The notes under the pieces are model-generated. The model made no database searches, was not told where the DNA came from, and was given only the letters and a program-made list of their open reading frames with translations. DNA of 64,000 bases from NCBI RefSeq assembly GCF_017592825.1, contig NZ_JAGFMD010000002.1, positions 62,001 through 126,000 on the forward strand. Reading direction: 5' to 3'. Made by a program: the position numbers and the translations under genes. This document shows, piece by piece, positions 27,819-37,808 of the stretch (position 1 is the first letter of the stretch; the number at the start of each line of letters is the position of its first letter). Origin of the DNA: Roseivirga sp. E12 (GTDB taxonomy: Bacteria; Bacteroidota; Bacteroidia; Cytophagales; Cyclobacteriaceae).

Positions 27819-30239
27819 ATGAAGCAGTTTAAATTCTTCTTGTCCTTAGTCTTTACAGTCGCAATTTTTTATGGACTTAATACTAAGTTTGGCTCAATAC
27901 CTCCCGTTGGTAAATTTCTAAACCCTTATACAGGGGTTTGGCAAAATGAAAAGTCTACGGATGGCTTTCAAGGCATTGAAAACCTTCAAGGCCTATCGCA
28001 GCCCGTCAAGGTTCATTATGATCAGGCTTTAATACCTCATGTATTTGCTCAAAATGATGAAGACCTCTACAGGGCTCAAGGCTACATTACTGCACAACAT
28101 AGGCTTTGGCAGTTGGAGTTTCAGACACATGCTTCTGCCGGTCGATTGTCAGAGGTTGTAGGTAGTGCCGCTTTAGACTTTGACAGAGGTCAAAGAAGAA
28201 AAGGAATGGTCTTTGGTGCCGAAAATGCACTTAAGGAGATGCAGAAGCTTCCAGAACTCGTTAAAAACCTAGAAGCCTATCGCGATGGAGTTAACAGCTA
28301 TATCGAAACACTTTCACCAGCTGACTACCCCCTTGAGTACAAGTTGCTGGATTATAAGCCTGAGCCTTGGACATTAAAGAAAACTGCACTCCTGCTCATG
28401 TATATGACCGACATGTTGGCCGGTGGCGACTCTGACTTAGAATACACAAACTTCCTTAAGAAGCATGGACAAGAGAGATTCGATTTACTCTTTCCCGACT
28501 TTTTTGATATTGACGATCCCGTAATCCCTTCTGAAAGAGATTGGGCAGACTTTGGAGAGGTAGAAGTACCCGATGTACCTGAAGGTGAACTTCCAAAGGA
28601 CTACGTTTCCGGTTTATTACCAAAACCTCATCCTGACAATGGTAGTAACAACTGGGCTGTAGGTCCAGGCAAATCCTACTCTGGCAATCCCATCTTGGCC
28701 AATGACCCTCATCTGGGACTGAACCTTCCATCAATATGGTATGCCATGCAGTTGGCAACGCCAGAAAAAAACACTTTCGGAGTAACTCTTCCTGGAGCAG
28801 CTGGAATAGTCATTGGTTTTAATAATGATATCTCTTGGGGCGTAACTAATGCAACTCGTGATGTAAAGGACTGGTACAAAATCACTTTCGAGGACGAATC
28901 AAGGAATAGATACCGTCACCGAGATGCTTGGACAAACACGGATAAAAAGATTGAAGAGATAATAGTCAGGGGTGGAGAGACTTACTATGACACGGTTGTT
29001 TACACACATCACGGGCCTGTTACTTATGATGCAAGCTTCTCCGGAAACGATGAGCTAATAGGCTACGCCATGAAATGGGCGGGGCATCTTGGTGGTAACA
29101 ATCAACAGACACTATTGGAGTTGAATAAAGCCAAGAATTACGATGAGTATAAGTCAGCACTCAAACATTTTGTCGCTCCTGCTCAGAATTTCATTTTCTC
29201 ATCCCGAGAAGGTGACATAGCACTTTGGGTTCAGGGGAAGTTTCCAAATAAATGGGAAGGACAAGGCAAATTCTTGTTAGATGGTAATAACCCAGACCAT
29301 GACTGGAATGGCTTTATTCCACAGGAACACAATGCCCATGTCAAAAACCCTGATAGAGGGTTTGTTAGCTCGGCCAATCAGCATCCTACTGATGCATCGT
29401 ATCCTTACTATGTTTTCAATGATGGCTATGAAGCGTATAGGAACAGAGTGATCAATGACTTCTTCAGGTCAAAAGAAAAATTCGATGTGCAAGACTTCAA
29501 GGACCTTCACAACAATAATTACAACCTTAAAGCGGCTGAGTTATTACCACATATGATCGCCAACATTGATATTACACAACTCAATCCTGAAGAAGAAATG
29601 TTGCTAGGCGAGGTATCTGGCTGGGACTTTTATAATGATATAGACAAAAATGGTGCGACCATTTGGGAACGCTGGTGGATAAGGATTCGAAACATGGTCT
29701 GGGATGAACTCGCTGAGGAAGATCTTGATATGCCCTACCCTTTTGCTTATCAGACTATATACTTACTTAAGAATGCTCCAGGTGACAAATTCATGGACAT
29801 TATGGAAACTGAAAAGGTAGAAACAGCATCTGACCTTTTCCTTCTAAGCTTTAAAGAAGCGGCTAAAGACATCAAAAACTGGAAAGAGAATAATCAAGGT
29901 TATAATTGGGGAGACTACAAATCAACCTTTGTTGGCCACTTACTACAAGCCCTACCAGCAATTTCGAGGTTTGACTTACCGATCGGTGGAAACAGCGGGA
30001 TTGTCAATGCTACAAGCCGAAATCACGGACCTTCTTGGCGAATGATCGTAGAGATGTCAGACCCGCCAAGAGCTCTTGGCATTTACCCAGGAGGTCAGTC
30101 AGGTAACCCTGGAAGTAAATATTACGACAACTTTGTTGACACCTGGGCCAGTGGTGAGTATTTAGAATTACTATTCATGCAAGATGATTCAAATACCAGT
30201 GGAATCATGTTCTCACAAACTTTAACACCAAAACAATGA
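27819..30239 (+). CDS. Penicillin acylase family protein (Ntn hydrolase)
   Basis: The 806-aa precursor has an N-terminal hydrophobic segment (residues 4-22) for export to the periplasm. An alpha-chain region follows, with GYITAQHRLWQLEFQTHASAGRLSEVVG, and then the autocleavage site before Ser276 in NGSNNWAVGP. The beta chain has ILANDPHLGL and GVIGFNNDISWGVTNA-like segments. The family hydrolyses amides such as penicillins, acyl-homoserine lactones or other N-acyl compounds; the substrate cannot be told here. The small membrane protein gene overlaps its stop by 4 bases. Confidence 0.93.
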   Translation: MKQFKFFLSLVFTVAIFYGLNTKFGSIPPVGKFLNPYTGVWQNEKSTDGFQGIENLQGLSQPVKVHYDQALIPHVFAQNDEDLYRAQGYITAQHRLWQLEFQTHASAGRLSEVVGSAALDFDRGQRRKGMVFGAENALKEMQKLPELVKNLEAYRDGVNSYIETLSPADYPLEYKLLDYKPEPWTLKKTALLLMYMTDMLAGGDSDLEYTNFLKKHGQERFDLLFPDFFDIDDPVIPSERDWADFGEVEVPDVPEGELPKDYVSGLLPKPHPDNGSNNWAVGPGKSYSGNPILANDPHLGLNLPSIWYAMQLATPEKNTFGVTLPGAAGIVIGFNNDISWGVTNATRDVKDWYKITFEDESRNRYRHRDAWTNTDKKIEEIIVRGGETYYDTVVYTHHGPVTYDASFSGNDELIGYAMKWAGHLGGNNQQTLLELNKAKNYDEYKSALKHFVAPAQNFIFSSREGDIALWVQGKFPNKWEGQGKFLLDGNNPDHDWNGFIPQEHNAHVKNPDRGFVSSANQHPTDASYPYYVFNDGYEAYRNRVINDFFRSKEKFDVQDFKDLHNNNYNLKAAELLPHMIANIDITQLNPEEEMLLGEVSGWDFYNDIDKNGATIWERWWIRIRNMVWDELAEEDLDMPYPFAYQTIYLLKNAPGDKFMDIMETEKVETASDLFLLSFKEAAKDIKNWKENNQGYNWGDYKSTFVGHLLQALPAISRFDLPIGGNSGIVNATSRNHGPSWRMIVEMSDPPRALGIYPGGQSGNPGSKYYDNFVDTWASGEYLELLFMQDDSNTSGIMFSQTLTPKQ

Positions 30240-30598
30240 AAAGCACTGTATCAAACTTCATCCTCACGATAGTTCTTGCCTTCGTGCTCTCCTTGTTTTT
30301 GCCATGGTGGTCCATTATGCTGGCAGCCTTTATATCTAGTGCAATCGTTCGCTTAAGAAAAGCATCTACATTCTTTGTTCCATTCTTAGCAATAGCCGTA
30401 TTTTGGATAATATACGCCTGGTTATTGAGCAGCGCGAACGACTTCATCTTGGCTAAAAAAGTAGCGGTTCTACTTAGTCTTGGCGGAAACGCCTTAGTGC
30501 TAATTTTAGTTACTGGTGTCGTTGGCGGACTTGCAGCAGGGGTTGCTGGAGTTTTTGGCAACCAATGCCGGGCAATTTTTAGCCAAAGCGATCAATGA
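30236..30598 (+). CDS. Small integral membrane protein
   Basis: A 120-aa protein of unknown function with about four predicted membrane helices (around 8-22, 24-40, 46-65 and 72-110) and a short polar C-terminus. It starts in an ATGA overlap with the acylase stop and overlaps the serB-serA fusion start by 4 bases, so the three genes are probably translated together. No family is recognised. Confidence 0.8.
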   Translation: MKSTVSNFILTIVLAFVLSLFLPWWSIMLAAFISSAIVRLRKASTFFVPFLAIAVFWIIYAWLLSSANDFILAKKVAVLLSLGGNALVLILVTGVVGGLAAGVAGVFGNQCRAIFSQSDQ

Positions 30599-32499
30599 GT
30601 CAAACCACATCAGAAGTCCAGCATTTTGTAATTGATTTTGACAGCACCTTTACCAAAGTAGAAGCGCTGGATATTCTTGGCGAAATCTCTTTGGCAAATC
30701 ACCCTGAAAAAGAGAAACGACTTCAGTTAATCAAAGAGGTGACCGATAAAGGAATGGCTGGGGAAATGTCTCTCAGAGAGTCCTTAGAATCAAGAATTAA
30801 TATCCTTGATGCCCACCAATCTCATCTAGATGAATTGGTTGAGCGACTAAGCAAGTTGGTGTCCAAATCTATCAGTAGAAACCAGACTTTTTTTGAGCAT
30901 AATGCTGCCAATACCTTCATTGTCTCTAATGGCTTCAAAGAGTTTATTGTTCCCGTAGTCACGCAACTCGGCATCAGGCCTGAACATGTATTCGCCAATG
31001 ACTTCATTTTCGATGACAATGGTACCATCATAGATTTTAACAGGGAGAATATCTTGTCTTCCAACGGAGGCAAAGTAAAGCAAATAGAAGAGTTAAGCTT
31101 ACAGGGAAACGTCCACATGATTGGCGATGGATATACCGATTATGAGGTTCGGAAAGCCGGTGCCGCCAACACTTTTTATGCCTATACTGAAAATATTGAA
31201 AGGGATAGTGTAAAGGAACATGCCGATCACATTGCCCCAAGTTTTGACGAAATACTATTCCATAATAACATGAGTGGAGCTTTATCATACCCAAAGAACA
31301 GAATCAAAATGCTCTTATTAGAGAGTGTTCACCCAAAGGCCTTAGCAAAATTAAAGGAAGATGGGTTTTCGGTAGAAAGTTACCCTGCGGGGCTTGATGA
31401 GGACGAACTATCTGAAAAGATTAAGGGCATCAGAGTACTCGGTATTAGATCAAAGACCCAAGTCACAGCAAAAGTTCTTGAGCATGCCGATAAGCTAATG
31501 GCCATCGGTGCCTTCTGTATTGGTACCAACCAAATTGATTTAGAAGCTGCATTGAATAAAGGTGTAGCAGTTTTTAATGCGCCTTACAGCAACACAAGAT
31601 CTGTTGTAGAACTTGCCATAGCAGAGATTATTATGCTTATGCGTGGAATCCCTGACAAAAGCAATGACATGCACCAGGGCAAATGGTCTAAAACAGCCAA
31701 TAGTAGCTATGAAATCCGAGGCAAGAAGTTAGGTATCATTGGTTACGGTAATATTGGTGCCCAACTCTCTGTATTGGCAGAGAATATGGGGATGAATGTC
31801 TTTTACTATGACATTGAGGAGCGTTTAGCATTAGGCAATGCTACCAAATGCAACTCACTTCAAGAACTTCTTGCACTTGCTGACGTAGTATCCCTCCATG
31901 TTGACGGCAGAACCGAAAACAAGAACATCTTCAGAAAAGAGCATTTTGAAATGATGAAAGATGGGGCTGTATTCCTAAATCTAGCGAGAGGTCCAGTTGT
32001 TGAGATTTCAGCACTTAAGGAAGCCGTTTCAAGCGGAAAAATCAGGGGGACAGGAGTAGATGTATTCCCAGAAGAACCGAAGAGTAACAATGACCCCTTT
32101 GAATCGGAGCTGATTGGATTACCAAATACAATTCTTACTCCACACATTGGTGGCAGTACTCAAGAAGCTCAAGAAAACATTGGGGATTTTGTCCCGGGTA
32201 AAATCATGGATTACATAAACACTGGCAACACAGCCCTCAGTGTTAATTTTCCGAATCTGACCTTACCTCCTCTTGACAATGCGCATAGACTCATTCACAT
32301 TCACTTGAACAAACCTGGTGTCTTGGCCGAGATCAACAATGTGCTAGCTGCTCATGATGCCAATATTGTTGGGCAGTATTTGAAGACAAACGAGTCCATA
32401 GGATATGTAATCACCGATATTGATAAGGAGTATGGCAAAGACCTTGCAAAGGCGCTAAAGAAGATAGAGCATACTATCAAATTCAGAGTTCTTTATTAG
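30595..32499 (+). CDS. serA: Phosphoserine phosphatase - phosphoglycerate dehydrogenase fusion
   Basis: A 634-aa fusion. Residues 1-215 are a SerB-like HAD phosphatase with DFDST (D14, D16), IVSNGFKEF and MIGDGYTD (D178, D182), so it looks active. Residues from about 235 are 3-phosphoglycerate dehydrogenase: GAFCIGTNQIDL, the NAD loop GIIGYGNIGAQ, a catalytic RGPVVE region and TPHIGGST. A C-terminal ACT domain (about 560-634, HLNKPGVLAEINNVL) suggests serine feedback. The protein covers the first and last steps of serine synthesis; the middle step may come from the SerC-like gene at 41852. Confidence 0.93.
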   Translation: MSQTTSEVQHFVIDFDSTFTKVEALDILGEISLANHPEKEKRLQLIKEVTDKGMAGEMSLRESLESRINILDAHQSHLDELVERLSKLVSKSISRNQTFFEHNAANTFIVSNGFKEFIVPVVTQLGIRPEHVFANDFIFDDNGTIIDFNRENILSSNGGKVKQIEELSLQGNVHMIGDGYTDYEVRKAGAANTFYAYTENIERDSVKEHADHIAPSFDEILFHNNMSGALSYPKNRIKMLLLESVHPKALAKLKEDGFSVESYPAGLDEDELSEKIKGIRVLGIRSKTQVTAKVLEHADKLMAIGAFCIGTNQIDLEAALNKGVAVFNAPYSNTRSVVELAIAEIIMLMRGIPDKSNDMHQGKWSKTANSSYEIRGKKLGIIGYGNIGAQLSVLAENMGMNVFYYDIEERLALGNATKCNSLQELLALADVVSLHVDGRTENKNIFRKEHFEMMKDGAVFLNLARGPVVEISALKEAVSSGKIRGTGVDVFPEEPKSNNDPFESELIGLPNTILTPHIGGSTQEAQENIGDFVPGKIMDYINTGNTALSVNFPNLTLPPLDNAHRLIHIHLNKPGVLAEINNVLAAHDANIVGQYLKTNESIGYVITDIDKEYGKDLAKALKKIEHTIKFRVLY

Positions 32500-32557
32500 A
32501 CAACCGTTAAAAGTACTTCCTTACTCATTACCATAGTTCTAATTGCTATCTAGCTAG

Positions 32558-32582
32558 AATTATGCTAGTTTTTAGCATAATT
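32558..32582. promoter_or_regulatory. Perfect 10-bp hairpin just upstream of amidohydrolase gene
   Basis: AATTATGCTA, the loop GTTTT, then TAGCATAATT. The stem is perfect, ends 13 bases before the ATG at 32596 and is AT-rich. It could be an operator, a translational control hairpin, or a weak terminator for the serB-serA fusion. The sequence does not decide between these. Confidence 0.5.
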
Positions 32583-32595
32583 GAAACCTTAGACT

Positions 32596-34323
32596 ATGAA
32601 CAATAAATTCAAGCGACTCCTGTCCTTAGTTGCCTTAGCAGCGCTACTCGTTATCCAAGCCTGTTCTCCTAAAACCGGACCTGACACCATATTCATAAAT
32701 GGTGAAGTTTACACCGTAGACAACAACAATTCTAAAGTTCAGGCAGTAGCTATCACGGATGGAATGATTGAAGCCGTTGGCACGACTGAAGAAATCAGTA
32801 AAATGGCCGGGGCGAACACAAAGATTGTGGACCTAACGGGGATGACCATGACCCCAGGGTTGATCGAATCCCATGCTCACCTGATGGGGATTGGATACAA
32901 CAAACTGGAACTTGACTTAATGTACGTCAAAACGTATGATGAATTGGTAGAAAAAGTAGCAGAGGCTGTAGCCAAAGCCGAACCCGGTCAATGGATTACA
33001 GGACGCGGTTGGCACCAAGACAAGTGGATTGAAAAGCCTGAAGTAATGGAAAAAGGATTCCAAACTCATGACAAAATGAGTTCCGTTAGCCCTGACAACC
33101 CAGTATATCTGCGACATGCAAGCGGACATGCTTCATTCGCGAATGCAAAAGCCATGGAAATGGCGGGCGTCAATCGACTAAGTGTTGAAAGCCTTTCCGG
33201 TGAAGTTGAAGGAGGAGAAATAATCAAAGACAAACTCGGCAACCCTACAGGCGTTTTCACTGAAAGAGCCTCTTCCCTAGTAGGTAGACTCGTTCCTCAA
33301 GAAACCCCAGAGCGTGCAGACCAAGCATTAGAAATGGCCATTCAAGAGTTGTTAGAAAAAGGGATTACAAGTTTTCATGATGCCGGCTCAGGCCAAGCCT
33401 TTATTGATAGACTTCAAAGGTTTAAAGCAGAAGGCAAACTTAAAGTTCGTCAGTATGTAATGTTGACAGGACGCTCTCCAGAATTGCTTGAGCAGTGGTA
33501 TGAAAAAGGACCTATGATTGACCCTGACCATATGGTAACGGTACGTTCAATCAAACTCAACTGTGATGGTGCATTAGGCCCTAGAGGAGCTTGGTTGTTG
33601 GAGGCATATACCGATCGTGCGGATCACTACGGACATGAGACGCTACCGATGGAGACTGTTAACACAGTATCTGAAAAGGCCTTAGCTACCGGATTTCAAG
33701 TTTGTTCCCATGCTATTGGCGATAGAGCGAACAGAGAAATACTTGACAGATATGAGGCTTCCTTCAAAAAGTATCCAAATATTAACTCGCAGGACGTTAG
33801 GTTCAGAATAGAGCATGCACAACATTTGAATGTTGATGACATCCCTCGCTTCGGTGAAATGGGCGTGATTGCAGCTATGCAAGCCGTACACATGAGTTCT
33901 GACAGACCATGGGCGATTGACAGACTAGGAAAAGCTAGAATTGAGGAAGGCGCTTACGTATGGCAAAAACTACTTCAGTCTGGCGCTAAAATCATCAATG
34001 GAACGGATGCTCCTGTAGAGCCCGTAGACCCTCTCCCATCATTCTTTGCATCTGTAGCTAGAAAAACTTTAGCAGGCCTTCCTGAAGGTGGATTCGAACC
34101 TGATCAATCAATGTCTCGTGATGAAGCTTTAAGATCATTTACGCTTGATGCTGCTTTCGGTGAGTTTGAAGAAGACTTCAAAGGTTCTATTGAAGTAGGC
34201 AAAGCGGCAGACTTTACTGTGTTTGATAAAAATATCATGACTATTCCAGAAATGGAAATACTAGATACCAAGGTAGCCATGACCATTATCAACGGAGAGA
34301 TTCTTTACGAAAAAGGACAATAA
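32596..34323 (+). CDS. Amidohydrolase family 3 lipoprotein (YtcJ-like)
   Basis: A 575-aa protein with a lipoprotein signal ending VIQACS (Cys at about 23). The N-terminal amidohydrolase segment is TIFINGEVYTVD, the metal site is MTPGLIESHAHLMG, and later come VCSHAIGDRANREILDRYE, RIEHAQHL and IINGTDAPVEPVDP. The C-terminal KAADFTVFDKNI matches the family end. It is likely to be an envelope-attached amidohydrolase of unknown substrate. It converges on the flavoprotein gene with 5 bases between stops. Confidence 0.93.
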   Translation: MNNKFKRLLSLVALAALLVIQACSPKTGPDTIFINGEVYTVDNNNSKVQAVAITDGMIEAVGTTEEISKMAGANTKIVDLTGMTMTPGLIESHAHLMGIGYNKLELDLMYVKTYDELVEKVAEAVAKAEPGQWITGRGWHQDKWIEKPEVMEKGFQTHDKMSSVSPDNPVYLRHASGHASFANAKAMEMAGVNRLSVESLSGEVEGGEIIKDKLGNPTGVFTERASSLVGRLVPQETPERADQALEMAIQELLEKGITSFHDAGSGQAFIDRLQRFKAEGKLKVRQYVMLTGRSPELLEQWYEKGPMIDPDHMVTVRSIKLNCDGALGPRGAWLLEAYTDRADHYGHETLPMETVNTVSEKALATGFQVCSHAIGDRANREILDRYEASFKKYPNINSQDVRFRIEHAQHLNVDDIPRFGEMGVIAAMQAVHMSSDRPWAIDRLGKARIEEGAYVWQKLLQSGAKIINGTDAPVEPVDPLPSFFASVARKTLAGLPEGGFEPDQSMSRDEALRSFTLDAAFGEFEEDFKGSIEVGKAADFTVFDKNIMTIPEMEILDTKVAMTIINGEILYEKGQ

Positions 34324-34328
34324 GAGAT

Positions 34329-35666
34329 TTAGACCAATTCGATTAGCTCATTCTCAACTAATTCCTGAAAACTCAGTATCAATTGCTGATCGGGATATTG
34401 AGGATGAGCTTTTTTAAAACCTCTAATAGTTTCATGCACTACTTGTCCTCTTTTACAAGTTTCAAGCAAATCGATTACACCCTTCTTAGATAGATGAGTC
34501 GTTCCAAATTCAGAGAGCGATTCCACTGAACCAATGCTTCCGATCACGGCCTGCGGATCGATTTTTATTGATGTCGTTCTTCTTTTCCAGAACAGAGCAT
34601 TTGGCCATCTTTCTACCATTGAATAATATTGCCAGTGAGTCTTGAGATATTGGATAAAGTCCTTTTGAATTCCCTCATCAAAGGCCTTATAAGCATCTTT
34701 CCTTCCAGACAATTCATTCAATGCCACAATAGCACCTTGAATACCGCTTCCCATAGCATGTGGTATACCTGACGAAGAAAGTGGGTCATGGGATGCCACG
34801 GCATCGCCAACTGCAAGCCAACCTTCACCACCTGGTTCTGTCAAAACAGAGGAGTATGCAGCATATGCTTTCGGAGCCTTGTCAAATACCACTCCTTTTA
34901 CTCGTTCACTGGTCAAAGGCATCGCTTCTAACAACCTTTTCCAATCACTGCTATCTGTGCAGTTCAATTTACTTGCAATATCCGAATCGGTCATTAATAC
35001 GGTTGCGACTTGACCTTCCGGTACTGGAGCTGAATACCACCACCCATACTCACAAGCCTCCACCATAACATTTGCACTAACCTTCAACGAACTTGGTATT
35101 TTCCCCACATTACCAACGCCTATCAATCGGTCATAGACGATTCTAGTAGCCTTCATGTGTTTAGAAAAAACACCTTGCCTACCAGTAGCATCTAGGATAA
35201 ACTGTGTGGTAATATTTGAAAGAAGCTCATTTTCATCTGAAAGCTCAATGGTCCATTTACCATTATTGTGACTCGCTTTCTTAAAGGTAGACTTTAGAAA
35301 AGTTGACCCTCCTCTTTCAACGAAGGTCTCAAACAACATTTGATCAAAACGAATTCGGTCAAGACTCCAACCAGGTCCATGTGTTGTAAACAGAAAGTCA
35401 AAAGCCACAGATTCTTCAGAAGACCATGCGCCATGACTCCCATAGGAAGTCAGCGATTGTTCTTTCTCAAACCTATTCCATACTTTAAGGTACTCCAAAA
35501 GAGGTCTGGCCCCGGGAGAAAGAGATTCACCAATTCGATAATTGTCAAAATCGGCCTTCTCAATGATCGCAACCTTTAATCCTTCACGCTGAAGGAGGGT
35601 TATCCCAGCAGAGGTGCCTACAACACCTCCACCGATGATAACAACATCATATGCTAAGCCAGGCAT
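34329..35666 (-). CDS. LodB-like flavoprotein (CTQ maturation factor)
   Basis: The 445-aa protein has an FAD-binding VVIIGGGVVGTSAGITLL start and a GDAVASHDPLSSSGIPHAMGS motif, as in tryptophan-halogenase-like monooxygenases and LodB. The preceding gene in the same direction (9-base gap) encodes a LodA-like oxidase. In Marinomonas, LodB is needed to make the cysteine tryptophylquinone of LodA. I therefore read it as the partner flavoenzyme. It has no halogenase-specific motif that I can confirm. Confidence 0.83.
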   Translation of the reverse strand: MPGLAYDVVIIGGGVVGTSAGITLLQREGLKVAIIEKADFDNYRIGESLSPGARPLLEYLKVWNRFEKEQSLTSYGSHGAWSSEESVAFDFLFTTHGPGWSLDRIRFDQMLFETFVERGGSTFLKSTFKKASHNNGKWTIELSDENELLSNITTQFILDATGRQGVFSKHMKATRIVYDRLIGVGNVGKIPSSLKVSANVMVEACEYGWWYSAPVPEGQVATVLMTDSDIASKLNCTDSSDWKRLLEAMPLTSERVKGVVFDKAPKAYAAYSSVLTEPGGEGWLAVGDAVASHDPLSSSGIPHAMGSGIQGAIVALNELSGRKDAYKAFDEGIQKDFIQYLKTHWQYYSMVERWPNALFWKRRTTSIKIDPQAVIGSIGSVESLSEFGTTHLSKKGVIDLLETCKRGQVVHETIRGFKKAHPQYPDQQLILSFQELVENELIELV

Positions 35667-35675
35667 TATAAAAAC

Positions 35676-37784
35676 CTATTTAGATGTCTGAATCAATACT
35701 TGAGCACCTTTCTGATTTGCTTCGAGTTGGCCAAAGGCAGCACTGTTACGCTCTTTCTCTGTAAAATACGGCAGCTGTTCCGTGCCTTGATTAACTATGA
35801 AACCTAGTCTACTCCAGTTGTTAATCATATCTGCAGCATTAAGTACTCCTCTTTGATAAGGCACTCTCTGGCCGGCTGGTATAATCGGTTGATCCACAAC
35901 TGGTCCATAAACAAGTCCATCTAGCACCTGGTCTCCTGGATCAATACTTCCAGCCGTAACATGCATAGGACTTTGTGGTGGCCACCAATAAACATAATAA
36001 GCTGGTGGTACTTCTACACCTGTCCCATCAGCAAATTGATTGATGTTGGCGTTAGTAATATTTGGAGTTTGTACGGTACATTCCGCAAAGTCAGATTGCC
36101 ACGGTATAGCCATTCTCTTTGTTAAGTCTCCAGGCTCGCACCCTAAGCCCTTTGCTTCATCTGCAATTGTACTCAGACCATATTCTTGATAGAACACCTC
36201 CAATTCACTATTGCTACCTTCAAAGTGTGCCAACTTAATCATCATTGGACGTTCATATATAGGTGCGTTTCTCACAATCCATGTGGTCTCGATTCCCGGA
36301 GAAAATGGTGCACCTACACAATTGCCCATGTCTGCCTCAGTGAGCGCTTCATGCAATGCTTTTGGCTTAAGTCGGTTAGTACTAAACTTCCCTACTGCCC
36401 ATTGAAATAGGAAGAAATACTGGGTTGAGGATAAGGTTTCGAACTTATAAATGGGTCCAGAGTTCGTGACTGAGTTATCACCTGAGTTTAAAGGCATTAA
36501 TGGAAGACCATTTTCTGAAAACAGTTGACTTGGTCCGTTCACAATCAATGGCTCGCTACTTGATTGTTTGCCAGACTTTTCTAGATCCTTGGCTCTTTTC
36601 TTTTTCAATTTGGTATAATCCTCAGGTGGCAAAGGCACTCTGAAATAATTGAAAAAGGCCATACGGTTTTCATAATTCGCATTACTTGAATCCCTAAGGT
36701 CAAAATTGGGATTCACAAAGCTGCTTAAGTATGGTATATCAGCCACCCATTTATAATTATCGATCCTATCGAGAATTGGTTTGATGTGTTCGTCAAAATT
36801 GACCTTAAAGTCTGGCTGATATCCCCCTAAAGGAGTAAAATTCAAAGGCTTCTCACCCAAGCTTTTTCGAAACTTATTGATGATGTTTAGAAACTGTTTA
36901 GCGTTATCATCTTCCTTTCTATAAATGTCTTTATCAGCATTCATATGTCTTATGCCCACATTATACGCTGTGTCATAAAGCGTAGTAATATTGACCAACT
37001 CAGGAGCATACTTCGGGCTTCCAACCATGAGCCAAGAAGGTTCGGCATCTATGGTTGAACCGTCTTTAAGATGAATAGTGGCCGTAACATAGCCATCGGC
37101 TATGTCATCCCAGTAACCACTAGCCCCTCGAAATGAGTCTATTTGTGCAGAACCAGTTACGTTACCAAAACCACCCATGGCAACTAGGTTTCCGTCATTA
37201 TCCATTCTTAGTTCACCTAAGCTATCAATTTGGCTTCCTCCGGCAGAAAGTGGAGGAAAAGATCCGTTGGGATAATTTGATGGTATGTTATATCGAGAAA
37301 ATTCAACGATCTCCTTAGGTTTGCTGATACTTCTGGGCCCTGGATCAATGATAAGCTTCTTTCGTTCCTCAGGCTTGACAACATCAGGATTGTTGAAGGG
37401 GACTTTTTGGTTTTCATAACTGTTTTCCTCTCCGAATTCCAAGTCACCCAATAGTTCTGAAAATGTATACCAAATAGGCTTCTTGTTAGCGATGTGAGCG
37501 GTCCATTCAATCGACTTTACGTCTTTGTCAGAAAGTGTAACTTCTTTCTTGCTTCTACCAGTTGTTTTAAAAATTCGAAACTTAGCGGCTTGGCGTTTTA
37601 CCCTGCCCAGTGAATCTTTGAACTCTCTTTCTAATACAGGCTTACCTTTTTCTGTTTTTGCATTTCCATTTCTGTCGCAAACAATCGGAAGGCCGCCAAT
37701 TTTATCAGGTGATAAATAGAACTCTTCTGGGCTATTGCCCAATCTGGAGACACCCAGCTTTGGGTGTATTTCGTATTTTGACAT
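35676..37784 (-). CDS. LodA/GoxA-like CTQ-dependent amino acid oxidase
   Basis: The 702-aa protein opens with YEIHPKLGVSRLGNSPEEFYLSPD, the typical LodA-family N-terminus, and the family layout continues to the end. Candidate cofactor residues are C569 (WQSDFAEC) and W600 or W601 (YVYWWPP); C489 (GNCVGAPFSPGIE) lies in another conserved-looking block. I cannot assign the crosslink without an alignment. Known members oxidise the lysine epsilon-amine (LodA) or glycine (GoxA) and release hydrogen peroxide and ammonia. No N-terminal signal peptide is seen. A perfect inverted repeat lies 25-56 bases upstream of the ATG. Confidence 0.87.
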   Translation of the reverse strand: MSKYEIHPKLGVSRLGNSPEEFYLSPDKIGGLPIVCDRNGNAKTEKGKPVLEREFKDSLGRVKRQAAKFRIFKTTGRSKKEVTLSDKDVKSIEWTAHIANKKPIWYTFSELLGDLEFGEENSYENQKVPFNNPDVVKPEERKKLIIDPGPRSISKPKEIVEFSRYNIPSNYPNGSFPPLSAGGSQIDSLGELRMDNDGNLVAMGGFGNVTGSAQIDSFRGASGYWDDIADGYVTATIHLKDGSTIDAEPSWLMVGSPKYAPELVNITTLYDTAYNVGIRHMNADKDIYRKEDDNAKQFLNIINKFRKSLGEKPLNFTPLGGYQPDFKVNFDEHIKPILDRIDNYKWVADIPYLSSFVNPNFDLRDSSNANYENRMAFFNYFRVPLPPEDYTKLKKKRAKDLEKSGKQSSSEPLIVNGPSQLFSENGLPLMPLNSGDNSVTNSGPIYKFETLSSTQYFFLFQWAVGKFSTNRLKPKALHEALTEADMGNCVGAPFSPGIETTWIVRNAPIYERPMMIKLAHFEGSNSELEVFYQEYGLSTIADEAKGLGCEPGDLTKRMAIPWQSDFAECTVQTPNITNANINQFADGTGVEVPPAYYVYWWPPQSPMHVTAGSIDPGDQVLDGLVYGPVVDQPIIPAGQRVPYQRGVLNAADMINNWSRLGFIVNQGTEQLPYFTEKERNSAAFGQLEANQKGAQVLIQTSK

Positions 37785-37808
37785 GTTGGTGTGTTTATTG
37801 TAAATAAT

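Noticed and set aside
30205-30561. 118-codon minus-strand frame antisense to the small membrane protein
   Set aside because: The plus-strand gene is linked by ATGA overlaps on both sides and has coherent membrane helices, while the reverse frame has none.
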